Below are positions 1 through 7,913 of a DNA stretch of 16,124 bases, piece after piece (the stretch's first letter is position 1; each line of letters starts with the position of its first letter). The position numbers and the translations under genes are program-made. The DNA lies in the NCBI GenBank assembly GCA_021737445.1, contig JAIPDY010000052.1, positions 1 to 16,124 on the forward strand. The letters are read 5' to 3'. The notes under the pieces are model-generated. The model worked only from the letters and a program-made list of their open reading frames with translations, searched no databases and was not told the origin of the DNA. Origin of the DNA: Desulfotignum sp. Lineage in GTDB: Bacteria; Desulfobacterota; Desulfobacteria; Desulfobacterales; Desulfobacteraceae.

Positions 1-434
1 AGAGATAAACAATTTGATTTTTTTTTGTGATACCAGATAACCCGACCTTTAAAAAGACTGGACTATTGGCTAAAATCCAAGCTCGTCAGGCATGCGAAAA
101 TCCTATGCACTATCCCTGTCAGTGATCGCATTTAGGCCAGGCTAACAGTCAAAAACCTTGCAATTATTAATTCCCCCCAAACTCAACAGCCCAAGCTGTC
201 CGGAATGCTGCGGGGCAAATTTTATCATGATCCAGGCAATCGTTTTGGTTTTGCTGATGGTATTTCCGAAACTGGTTCTCTGGTTGCCATCCTTGATTAT
301 GGGGTGATTTTGGCTTTGTTTGAATTAATCAAAAATTCAGAACCCTTAACATCTGGGGATTTTATAATGCAACATACGCTATCACAAAGCTGAGAAGTTC
401 ACGTCAGGTTCTGAGAGTAACCTGGAGGTAAGAT
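1..434. other. Intergenic region with no supportable gene
   Basis: This stretch lies downstream of the AOR gene. I see no convincing coding sequence on either strand. A 62-codon open frame at 205-393 (plus) has no recognisable domain and no Shine-Dalgarno sequence, so I leave it out. A short perfect inverted repeat, CAGGTT at 405-410 and AACCTG at 419-424 with an 8-nt loop, lies just beyond the AOR stop. It could end or protect the operon transcript, but no T-run follows it on the minus strand, so a terminator call would be weak. Confidence 0.4.
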
Positions 435-2216
435 TCAACTCACCCCCTGATCATAATATGGGATGCCATTTTCATCCCATCCCCGCAGCCGGTAATAATC
501 TTTTAGCAGCATTTGCATCTCCTTGAAGGTTATGGCATGACCGGATGGAAGCGGTTCTTTATGAAAGCGTTCAGGGAGGTGGTCCTGCTGTGGTGACAGA
601 CCTTCCCTGATGTTAAAGGTGCGTGTCATGTCAGCTATGTCAGCTGCCTTGTTTTTCAGATCCAAAACATCACACTTAAGTCCGGTGACCAGATAGATAA
701 GTGTCTGTAATTCATCCCAGGGATAAAGATCACGGTAAAAACGGCATAAAATGCCTGTGTCAAATATGTTTAACCGGTCTTCATAATCAATGAGCATCTT
801 TGCTTTTCCCTGGATGGCTTCAGGAGGAATCAATCCGGAGATTTCAGGTTTGTAAAAGGTTGTACGCAAATGACATGCCCCTCTTGGTGCCGTGCCAAAG
901 GTAAGCCCCATGCCCTTGAGCACCCTGGGATCATACCCGGCAGGCTCCATTCCCTTGACATGTATGGCAAGATCTTCCAGGCCCCATTCCCGGGATGCCG
1001 GAATAATGCCCTGTGCAAGAAGATCTCCGATGCCCTGGCGCAGGGTGATCTTTTCAATTAACGCGGCAATGGAGTCAACATCTCCATAACTGATCTTCTC
1101 ATTGATCACCCCTCTTTGGCCGGCTTCAATTGCCAGTCCGCAAAGGTTGCCGGCAGTTATGGTATCTATGCCCATCCGGTCGCACAGGTCGTTCAGGTAC
1201 ACAATTTCCGCCATATCATCAACCATGCACAACCCGCCGAACGCGTAAATGGTTTCATATTCCGGTCCTTCCAGTTTCAGACCGGTATGCCGCCCTTTTT
1301 CAATGGTTGCCATCCGGCCGCAGGCCATGAAGCACCTGGCACAGGCATGGGGTTTTACCGTGTGATTTTTGTGAAACGTTTCGCCGCTGATATTTTCCCA
1401 GTGGCTGCATGACCCCTGTTGCCAGTATTTTGATGGAAATGCGCCCACGGTATTCATCAAAGATACCATCATGGTGGTTCCCATTGCCTGATAAGCTTTT
1501 ACACCAGGATTTTCTTTATTGACGCTGTAAAATTTTCTGCAATGGGTTTTCAGCTCCTCTGAAGAAAAAAGTTCCCGCCGGCAGCTGCCATGAAAAACAA
1601 TCGCCTTTATACGTTTGCTGCCCATGACAGCGCCGGTTCCGGCACGGCCGGCACACCGCCATTTATCATTTGCGATCAACGCAAAAGAAACCCGGTTTTC
1701 TCCGGCAGGCCCGATCACCACCGCGCCGGGTTTATGAAAAGTTGTGTTTTCAGATGCCAGCTCTTTGAGCACATCTTTTTCAGTGTCAAAGGTTTGCTTC
1801 CCCCACAGATGGCCGGCTGAATGAAAGCTGGCCCCCTGGGGTGTAACCAGTATGGATACAGGGGCGGCAGCCTGGCCCTTGATCATGATCGCATCAAAAC
1901 CGCAGGCATCAATGGCTTCCGGAACACGGCCACCTGAATAGGATTCCGCATAAAAATCTGTCAGGGGTGATTTGGTGAAAACGCCGAACCTGCTGCTCCC
2001 CCAGACCCGGCTTTGGCAGAACTGTCCGGTGGCAAAAATCAGGTGGTTCAGGGGGGAAAAAGGCTCAACCCCCGGCGGATTGTGCTTGAGCAGCAGATAG
2101 GTCGCCAGTCCCTTGCCGCCCAGGTACCGCTCCAGGACAGGTGGCTTAAGTGGTGTGACAACACTTGTCTGTGATGTCACATCAATGGTAAGCAGGCGGG
2201 AATAAAATCCAAACAT
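435..2216 (-). CDS. Aldehyde:ferredoxin oxidoreductase family protein (tungsten/molybdenum-pterin enzyme)
   Basis: Members of this family oxidise aldehydes to carboxylic acids in the cytoplasm and pass two electrons to ferredoxin through a [4Fe-4S] cluster. The 593-aa length is typical. The N-terminal pterin-binding region carries GRAGTGAVMGSKRIKAI (190-206). The cluster ligands are visible as CARCFMAC (C292, C295, C299) with the distal C491 in DTGILC. The cofactor motifs DRMGID (346-351) and DTGILC (486-491) correspond to the two DxxGxD/C motifs of Pyrococcus AOR. The start is ATG with AAAGGA about 9 nt upstream. It is the last gene of the operon, 57 nt after the aminotransferase, so its likely substrate is the semialdehyde that enzyme produces (inference). 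Aldehyde specificity and W versus Mo cannot be read from the sequence. Confidence 0.94.
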   Translation of the reverse strand: MFGFYSRLLTIDVTSQTSVVTPLKPPVLERYLGGKGLATYLLLKHNPPGVEPFSPLNHLIFATGQFCQSRVWGSSRFGVFTKSPLTDFYAESYSGGRVPEAIDACGFDAIMIKGQAAAPVSILVTPQGASFHSAGHLWGKQTFDTEKDVLKELASENTTFHKPGAVVIGPAGENRVSFALIANDKWRCAGRAGTGAVMGSKRIKAIVFHGSCRRELFSSEELKTHCRKFYSVNKENPGVKAYQAMGTTMMVSLMNTVGAFPSKYWQQGSCSHWENISGETFHKNHTVKPHACARCFMACGRMATIEKGRHTGLKLEGPEYETIYAFGGLCMVDDMAEIVYLNDLCDRMGIDTITAGNLCGLAIEAGQRGVINEKISYGDVDSIAALIEKITLRQGIGDLLAQGIIPASREWGLEDLAIHVKGMEPAGYDPRVLKGMGLTFGTAPRGACHLRTTFYKPEISGLIPPEAIQGKAKMLIDYEDRLNIFDTGILCRFYRDLYPWDELQTLIYLVTGLKCDVLDLKNKAADIADMTRTFNIREGLSPQQDHLPERFHKEPLPSGHAITFKEMQMLLKDYYRLRGWDENGIPYYDQGVS

Positions 2217-2273
2217 ATATGATTTCCTTTTGCAAAATTGATGGGTCAGCCCTGAAATCAGCCGCTGTGATCT

Positions 2274-3587
2274 TCATTGCGAACAGATGCCGGCCAACCC
2301 TTTCTCTATAATGGAAAGCCCCTGATCAAGCTGATCATCAGTGATTACCAGAGGCATCAATGTCCTGATGATATTGCCATGGGAACCTGTGGCAAGAACA
2401 AGCAACCCTTTTTCAAGGCAGAAATCCAGCAGTTTTTTAGCGGCATCTCCTGCAGGTTCTTTGGTTTCCCTGTCAGTGACCAGCTCCATTGCCATCATGG
2501 GTCCGATACCTCTGACATCCCCCACAATCTCAAACGTCTCCTTGAACCGGTCAAATTCTTTACGGACCTTTTTCCCCAGCACCTGTGCCTTTGCAAGCAG
2601 ATCTTCTGTTTCAAAAATATCAAACACCGCCAGGCTTGCTGCACAGGAGACCGGGTTGGCGCCATAGGTTCCCCCCAGTCCGCCCGGATGGACACTGTTC
2701 ATTATCTCTTGCCTGCCCACCACTGCACTCAAAGGCATTCCCGCTGCCAGACTTTTTGCCGTCGTGGTCAGGTCCGCTGCCACATCAAAATGCTCCATGG
2801 CAAACAGTTTGCCGGTTCTTCCCATGCCTGTCTGGATCTCATCTGCAATAAACACAATGCCGTTTTTTTCGCAAACCGCTTTGATCTTTTTAAAATACTC
2901 AGGCGGGGGAACGATAAATCCTCCTTCACCCTGAATGGGTTCTGCAATCAAAGCAGCCACTGATGCTGCTTCCACTTTATTGACAAACGCTTTTTCCAGA
3001 TAATTTGCACACGCTGTGTCACAGTCTGGATGGGTCAGGTTCAAGGGACAGCGATAGCAATAGGGGAACGGAATCTGATAGATATCTGATGAAAACGGAG
3101 CAAACCCTGCCTTGAAAGGATGCACTTTACTGGTAAGGGTCATGGTCAACTGGGTACGTCCGTGATATGCATTCTCAAATGAGATGACAGCCGGTCTTCC
3201 GGTATGGTAACGGGCAATTTTGACGGCATTTTCAACAGCTTCCGCACCACTGTTGACAAACAGGGTGGATTTTTCAAAATCACCCGGCACAGCCTTGTTC
3301 AGTTTTTCAGCCAGCTGTATGGGCAGGTCATAAGGCGCCACCATAAAACAGGTGTGGGTAAATTTTTCAGCCTGGGTTTTAATGGCCTGAACCACTTTTG
3401 GATGGGAATGGCCCACGTTCATTACTGCGATCCCGCCTGCAAAATCGATGAACTCTTTTTTGTTTATGTCTGTTACAAGCGCGCCTCTGGCACTTGATAT
3501 GTAACAGCTGGTGGCACTGGCATGACCTTTTACCAGGGCTTTTGCCCGCCTGGCCATCAGATCGTTGGTTGAAAAGTCAGATTTCAT
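2274..3587 (-). CDS. gabT: GabT-like class III (omega) aminotransferase, PLP-dependent
   Basis: Class III aminotransferases move an omega-amino group to a keto acid and leave an aldehyde. In the GabT subgroup GABA becomes succinate semialdehyde. The 437-aa protein matches GabT along its length: DFAGGIAVMNVGHSHPKVV (48-66), the phosphate-binding SGAEA (113-117), YHGR (141-144), ADE with the PLP-ring aspartate D249, the Schiff-base lysine K278 in TTTAKSLAAG, and GGLGGTYGANP. A four-cysteine segment (C177, C180, C189, C193) resembles an insertion common in archaeal and deltaproteobacterial relatives. The start is an ATG preceded by GAGGAG 7 nt upstream. It lies 32 nt after the M20 gene and before AOR, which suggests it converts the freed amine to the AOR substrate. 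The symbol reflects family resemblance; the true amino donor may be another omega-amino acid or diamine. Confidence 0.92.
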   Translation of the reverse strand: MKSDFSTNDLMARRAKALVKGHASATSCYISSARGALVTDINKKEFIDFAGGIAVMNVGHSHPKVVQAIKTQAEKFTHTCFMVAPYDLPIQLAEKLNKAVPGDFEKSTLFVNSGAEAVENAVKIARYHTGRPAVISFENAYHGRTQLTMTLTSKVHPFKAGFAPFSSDIYQIPFPYCYRCPLNLTHPDCDTACANYLEKAFVNKVEAASVAALIAEPIQGEGGFIVPPPEYFKKIKAVCEKNGIVFIADEIQTGMGRTGKLFAMEHFDVAADLTTTAKSLAAGMPLSAVVGRQEIMNSVHPGGLGGTYGANPVSCAASLAVFDIFETEDLLAKAQVLGKKVRKEFDRFKETFEIVGDVRGIGPMMAMELVTDRETKEPAGDAAKKLLDFCLEKGLLVLATGSHGNIIRTLMPLVITDDQLDQGLSIIEKGLAGICSQ

Positions 3588-3619
3588 TTTTTTCTCCTCA
3601 AATAGTTGTCATTCAATTG

Positions 3620-4876
3620 TCAATTTCCACACCAGTCAACGATAACTGCTGCCAATATTTTTGCAAACATCACCAGATCCTTGATTGGTATAAATTCATC
3701 CGGACAGTGGGCACTGGTTCCGGGTCCGAAAACAAGGGCGGGCGTATCTGCAAATTCAGTGAGAATCCGTGCGTCTGTTCCCCAGGGAGTGCCTTTGATG
3801 TCCGGAGAAAAGGAAAGGGTGTTTTCACACGCAGTCCTGACAGATGTGACAATCGGGTGGTCCGGGTCGATTTCGGCCGGCCCCCACCATGCCCCGAACC
3901 ATTCAATCACCGGCCTGTTGCGCGCAAGCCACGGATCCTGGGAAACTTTTTGCTGAACCCGGTCTTCCAGCAGCTGCCATGCTTTTTTTAAGGAAAGCCC
4001 CGGCGGTACCCCCAGCCGTCCTTCAATGGTGACTTTTTCAGGAACGGTGGATGCCCAGTCACCGCCTCTGATAGTTCCGATGTTCAAAGAAAAAGGGATC
4101 GGAACCCCCGTGTAAAGAGATGAGGTATAGGTCTGGTTCAAAAATGTTTCAAATTCGTGAAGCGCATCAATGACAACAATTGCCTTGTCTATGGCGCTGA
4201 CCCCAAGATAGCGCTGTCCGGCATGGGCGGATTTTCCGCGGATATCGATCCTGAACCAGGAAGATCCCTGCTGGGCAGGACATATGTTGAACCCGGTGGG
4301 TTCGGGAACAATGGCTGCATCTGCTTTATATCCTTTCAGGGCACAGGCAAGGGAACCGGCGCTTCCGGTTTCCTCTTCAATGACGCTCTGGACGATAAGG
4401 TCTCCCTTGAGTTGGACACCTGCCTGCGAAAGCGCCTGGATGGCACCGAAGACAGCGGCTTTGGAAGCCTTCATATCAGAAGCACCCCTGCCATAAATCA
4501 CTCCCTTGTCCACATCCCCGCCAAAAGGGGAATACTGCCATTCATCAACCGATCCTTCAGGAACGATATCGATATGGCTGTTGATAATCAGGCTTTTCCC
4601 CCCTCCGGTTCCTTTCCATGTCCCGACGACATTGGGACTGCCCTTGAAATCACTGCGGGAAGACACAAACGCTTCATGGGATTTTAACAGATTTATATCA
4701 GGTTCCCACAAATCGACTGTGGTGCAGCCCAAGCCGGTCATCACCTCTTTGACATACTGCTGTGCCCCTGCTTCATTTTTGGATGTCGTGGGAAACCTTA
4801 TCAGGTTCACGGCATGATCAACAATCACATGTTCCAGGCTGTCAATCAGGGTATCAAGTTCTTTTAAAAGGGTCAT
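3620..4876 (-). CDS. M20 family metallo-amidohydrolase (ArgE/DapE/carboxypeptidase G2-like deacylase)
   Basis: M20 enzymes use two zinc ions to hydrolyse amide bonds, typically N-acyl groups on amino acids. With the start used here (418 aa), the metal and catalytic residues are all present: H101 and D103 in NSHIDIVP, D134 in GRGASDMKA, catalytic E168 and ligand E169 in IEEETG, E192 in PEPTG, and H390 in GTSAHCPDE. The lid/dimerisation domain carries GKSAHAG (H218). I prefer the ATG at 4876 because GGAG lies 9 nt upstream. The ATG at 4891 (423 aa) has no clear ribosome site. It starts 26 nt after dctM and lies in the same operon as an aminotransferase and AOR, away from arginine or lysine biosynthesis genes, so a catabolic deacylase is more likely than ArgE or DapE. 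The acyl group and amine are unknown. Confidence 0.9.
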   Translation of the reverse strand: MTLLKELDTLIDSLEHVIVDHAVNLIRFPTTSKNEAGAQQYVKEVMTGLGCTTVDLWEPDINLLKSHEAFVSSRSDFKGSPNVVGTWKGTGGGKSLIINSHIDIVPEGSVDEWQYSPFGGDVDKGVIYGRGASDMKASKAAVFGAIQALSQAGVQLKGDLIVQSVIEEETGSAGSLACALKGYKADAAIVPEPTGFNICPAQQGSSWFRIDIRGKSAHAGQRYLGVSAIDKAIVVIDALHEFETFLNQTYTSSLYTGVPIPFSLNIGTIRGGDWASTVPEKVTIEGRLGVPPGLSLKKAWQLLEDRVQQKVSQDPWLARNRPVIEWFGAWWGPAEIDPDHPIVTSVRTACENTLSFSPDIKGTPWGTDARILTEFADTPALVFGPGTSAHCPDEFIPIKDLVMFAKILAAVIVDWCGN

Positions 4877-4902
4877 ATGGGTCAACTCCATGCGTTTAAA
4901 AA

Positions 4903-6189
4903 TTAATCTATCAGGTTCAGCAGGCGGGGAAGCGCCAGGGTGATCGCCGGTATATAAATGACCAGAATCAAAACAAGGATCTCCACCAGCAGAAAAGGAA
5001 TAATGGCTTTTACAAGCCGTTCAAGGGAGATCTGCCCCACAGTGCACGCCGTGAACAGAACCAGCCCCAGCGGAGGGGTGGCAACGCCGATGGTCAGGGT
5101 CATGAGCATGATAAGGCCAAAGTGGATGGGATGGATGCCCAGGTTCTGGATCAAAGGAAACAGTATGGGCACCAGAATGATGATGGATACCGTGGGCTCG
5201 ATAAACATGCCCACCACCAGAAGCAGCAGTGTCAGAAGCAAAAGCACAACAAAAGGATCAGATGAGATCTGGGTGACGACAAGGGTCAGTTTTTCCGCCA
5301 GCTGCATGACGGTAACGGCAAAACCGGAAATACCTGACATGGAAACGATCAGGTGAAGAGAGGCTGTCAGCAGGGCAGATCGCACAAACAGAACAGGCAG
5401 CTGCCTGAGGGTCAGGGTTCTGGTGACAAAAAATCCGACAAAAAGTGCATACGCACAGGCAACAGCGGCAGCTTCCGTGGCTGTAAACACCCCCCCGAGA
5501 ATACCGCCGATGATAATGACCGGCATGAGCAGGGGGATTATGGCTTTTCTGGTGATCAGAAATTTCTGCCTGGTTGTTGTCTTTTCAGACCGGAATGTAT
5601 AATTTCGCTTGACCGCATACCAGTAGGTCAACACCATCAAAGACAGCCCGATCAATATGCCCGGAATATACCCTGCAACAAAAAGGGTGCCGATGGACAC
5701 TTCAGCGGCAACCCCGAGGATAATCATTAAAAGGCTGGGCGGAATGATCGGTCCGATAATCGATGAAGATGCGGTGACAGCCACGCTGAAATCCTTGTCA
5801 TAGCCCTCTTTTTCCATAGCCGGAATCATGATGGAACCAAGTGCGGCAGTATCCCCTATGGCCGAACCCGTGATACCGGCAAACAGCATGCTCGATACAA
5901 TATTGACATGTCCCAGTCCCCCGCGGATCCGTCCCACCAGCAGGTTGGCAAACCGGACAAGGCGCTGGGTGATGCCTGCTTCATTCATTATCTCCCCTGC
6001 CAGAATGAAAAAAGGAACCGCAAGAAAGGGAAACGATGCCAGCTGGGACCACATCCTGTTGGGGAGTACCGTCAACGGGACATCAATGAAAAAGACCATT
6101 AAAATGCCGGTGATACCGAGTACAAATGCAATGGGCATACCGAGAAAAAGTGTGACAATAAAGGCGCCTGTGATGGTAATGGCTTCCAT
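4903..6189 (-). CDS. dctM: TRAP transporter large permease subunit, DctM family
   Basis: This is the ion-coupled transport subunit of a tripartite ATP-independent periplasmic transporter in the inner membrane. At 428 aa it has the usual length and is hydrophobic throughout, with about 11-12 predicted membrane helices. Hallmark segments include FFILAGEIMNEAGIT, HVNIVSSMLFAGITGSAIGD, the LGSIMIPAMEKEGYD loop and SSSIIGPIIPPSLLMII, and a C-terminal half that repeats the fold with VATPPLGLVLF. The ATG is preceded by GGAG at 8-9 nt. It follows dctQ by 26 nt and precedes the M20 gene by 26 nt, so transport and catabolism genes are co-transcribed. Family membership is certain; substrate is not. Confidence 0.95.
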   Translation of the reverse strand: MEAITITGAFIVTLFLGMPIAFVLGITGILMVFFIDVPLTVLPNRMWSQLASFPFLAVPFFILAGEIMNEAGITQRLVRFANLLVGRIRGGLGHVNIVSSMLFAGITGSAIGDTAALGSIMIPAMEKEGYDKDFSVAVTASSSIIGPIIPPSLLMIILGVAAEVSIGTLFVAGYIPGILIGLSLMVLTYWYAVKRNYTFRSEKTTTRQKFLITRKAIIPLLMPVIIIGGILGGVFTATEAAAVACAYALFVGFFVTRTLTLRQLPVLFVRSALLTASLHLIVSMSGISGFAVTVMQLAEKLTLVVTQISSDPFVVLLLLTLLLLVVGMFIEPTVSIIILVPILFPLIQNLGIHPIHFGLIMLMTLTIGVATPPLGLVLFTACTVGQISLERLVKAIIPFLLVEILVLILVIYIPAITLALPRLLNLID

Positions 6190-6215
6190 GCTACCGTCTC
6201 CGTTACATCGGGTTG

Positions 6216-6752
6216 TTAAACTGTTTCACCTTTAAAAAGACCGATACAGTTGTTGATAAAAAGTTCCATCTGCTGGAACAATATCATCCCCATCCCCACA
6301 GGCACGGAACTGTATACCCAGTACATGGGAATTCTCAGATAGGCGGATTTCAATGCGACCAGCCCCTGTATCATGGTCAGTGATGCCTGAATGGTGACCA
6401 CAAGAAATACCATGATCAGTATTTCCATCACAATCCTGGTCAGATACTGCATGCGAACCGGAAATTTCAAAACCAGAAAATCCAGGGAAACATGGGATTT
6501 TTCTCTGGTCAGTACCGCGCTTCCCACAAAAGCGGACCACATCATCAAAAAGATAGACACCTCATACACCCACCCCAGGGGCTGTCCGAAAACATACCTG
6601 AAGACAACCCCTGCAAAAACAATGGACAGGTTGACAGTCAGCATAACGGCAACAAAAAATTTTGCCCCTTTTGCAGCCAGCCGGTTAAATGCTGAAAAGC
6701 CTGAAAAAAAGCGGGTGGCTGTTGAAGTAATGATGTCAGATCTCATTGGCAT
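6216..6752 (-). CDS. dctQ: TRAP transporter small permease subunit, DctQ family
   Basis: DctQ is the small membrane partner that packs against DctM. The 178-aa protein has four predicted membrane helices: FFVAVMLTVNLSIVFAGVVF, VYEVSIFLMMWSAFVGSAVL, the segment around RIVMEILIMVFLVVTIQASL, and VYSSVPVGMGMILFQQ. The motif FRYVFGQPLGWVYEVSIFLM is characteristic of the family. The start ATG at 6752 has AAAGGAT about 8 nt upstream; a second in-frame ATG lies at 6746. It is separated from dctP by 118 nt containing a strong stem-loop, and from dctM by only 26 nt, so dctQ and dctM look tightly coupled in translation. Confidence 0.93.
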   Translation of the reverse strand: MPMRSDIITSTATRFFSGFSAFNRLAAKGAKFFVAVMLTVNLSIVFAGVVFRYVFGQPLGWVYEVSIFLMMWSAFVGSAVLTREKSHVSLDFLVLKFPVRMQYLTRIVMEILIMVFLVVTIQASLTMIQGLVALKSAYLRIPMYWVYSSVPVGMGMILFQQMELFINNCIGLFKGETV

Positions 6753-6816
6753 ATGAAATATCCTTTTGGATGAACCGCTTTGCCATCTATCAATTATCGA
6801 TGATTTTGCAGGAATT

Positions 6817-6849
6817 TAAGGATATCAACCACCTTGATTGATATCCTTA
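6817..6849 (-). promoter_or_regulatory. Stem-loop between dctP and dctQ (12-bp perfect stem)
   Basis: TAAGGATATCAA (6817-6828) and TTGATATCCTTA (6838-6849) are perfect 12-bp inverted repeats with a 9-nt loop. They lie 21 nt after the dctP stop on the transcribed strand. No T-run follows, so a full terminator is unlikely. In binding-protein transporter operons such hairpins often stabilise the upstream mRNA, so more binding protein than permease is made. Applying that here is inference. Confidence 0.6.
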
Positions 6850-6870
6850 TTTTCCACATTTGACAGTTGT

Positions 6871-7890
6871 TCAGAACCGGGCTGACTGGCCTAATTCTTC
6901 CAGTGTCCTGTTGAGGAAACCGGTTCCAATTTTACCTGCCCACTCCTTGTAAACACCACTGGTGGCCTCCTTCATTTTTTCGATCTCCTCTTCTGGCACT
7001 TCATTCACCTTCAGCTTGGTTTCAAGCAAAGAAAGTTTTTTTGCATCATCTTTTCTCACAAGCGCTCTTTGAAATTCAGCTGCTTCAGTAAAAGAGGTTT
7101 TGATAATGTCTTGAACATCTGCGGGCAGTGAATCAAAAAACGGTTTGTTTATCAAGGTCAGTCCGGCCAGATACACATGGCGGGTCAAAGAAAAATATTT
7201 CTGGACCTCATAAAACTTCATGGCATAAAACAATGACGGGGGGTTTTCCTCGCCGTCAACCACCCCTGTCTGCATGGCTGTGTACAATTCTCCAAAAGGC
7301 ATGGGTGTCGGACTCGCCCCCATGGCCTTGAACGCGGACACATGAACCGGTGCCTCCATGGTTCTTATTTTTAATCCTTTCATGTCTGCCAGGGATTTGA
7401 TGGGCCTTTTGTTATTGCTCACATGCCTGAAACCGTTTTCCATAAACCCCAGCACATAGGCCTGTCCAACCGGTTCACTCAACAGCTCCTCTCCGATGGG
7501 CCCTGTAATGATTTTGTCAACATCTGCATAGGAATCAAACAGGTAGGGAAGATCCAGCACCGCCCATTTGGGGTTGTAGTCATACAGGCCGAATGTCCCG
7601 GTCAGGGCCATCTGCGCAATTCCCATCTGGACACTGTCTGCTGCCTGAATATCACCCCCCAGGGTGCCATGGGGGAAAATGGTCACAGTGACGTTGCCGT
7701 CTGTCTGCTTTTCTACCATCTCCTTGAATTTCAGGTATCCCTTATGATACGCATGACTTACCGGAACCGTGTGTGCCAGCTTGATGTTTATCTTGTCTCC
7801 GGCTGATACACCGGCAGGGCCCGGGATAAAAAATGACAGAGAAATCATGCAAAACAAAACCAGTGTTTTTTTAAAATGTGTCTTTACCAT
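6871..7890 (-). CDS. dctP: TRAP transporter periplasmic substrate-binding protein, DctP family
   Basis: This is the secreted receptor that captures substrate in the periplasm and delivers it to DctQM. The 339-aa precursor has a clear Sec signal peptide: basic MVKTHFKK, a hydrophobic core, and probable signal peptidase I cleavage after GVSA (residue 30). The mature protein begins DKINIKLAH and has family motifs LKIRTMEAP with R176, the arginine that in characterised DctP proteins pairs with a substrate carboxylate, followed by GASPTPMPFGELYTAMQTGV and VDGEENPP (211-218). The conserved arginine implies a ligand with a carboxyl group. The ATG has AAGGA 9 nt upstream and follows the dehydrogenase stop by 23 nt. 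Exact ligand unknown. Confidence 0.95.
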   Translation of the reverse strand: MVKTHFKKTLVLFCMISLSFFIPGPAGVSAGDKINIKLAHTVPVSHAYHKGYLKFKEMVEKQTDGNVTVTIFPHGTLGGDIQAADSVQMGIAQMALTGTFGLYDYNPKWAVLDLPYLFDSYADVDKIITGPIGEELLSEPVGQAYVLGFMENGFRHVSNNKRPIKSLADMKGLKIRTMEAPVHVSAFKAMGASPTPMPFGELYTAMQTGVVDGEENPPSLFYAMKFYEVQKYFSLTRHVYLAGLTLINKPFFDSLPADVQDIIKTSFTEAAEFQRALVRKDDAKKLSLLETKLKVNEVPEEEIEKMKEATSGVYKEWAGKIGTGFLNRTLEELGQSARF

Positions 7891-7913
7891 GGGTTCATTC
7901 CTTTCTAAAAAAA

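Noticed and set aside
205..393. 62-codon plus-strand open frame
   Set aside because: It has no ribosome site, no recognisable domain and poor context. I considered an insertion-sequence remnant on either strand but found no transposase motif.
2277..2963. 228-codon plus-strand open frame
   Set aside because: It lies entirely antisense to the GabT-like aminotransferase, whose catalytic motifs are unmistakable. Its peptide shows no family features.
3620..4876. Assignment of the M20 gene as argE or dapE
   Set aside because: Zinc ligands are shared by the whole family. No arginine or lysine biosynthesis genes are near, and the operon is catabolic, so a specific symbol is not justified.
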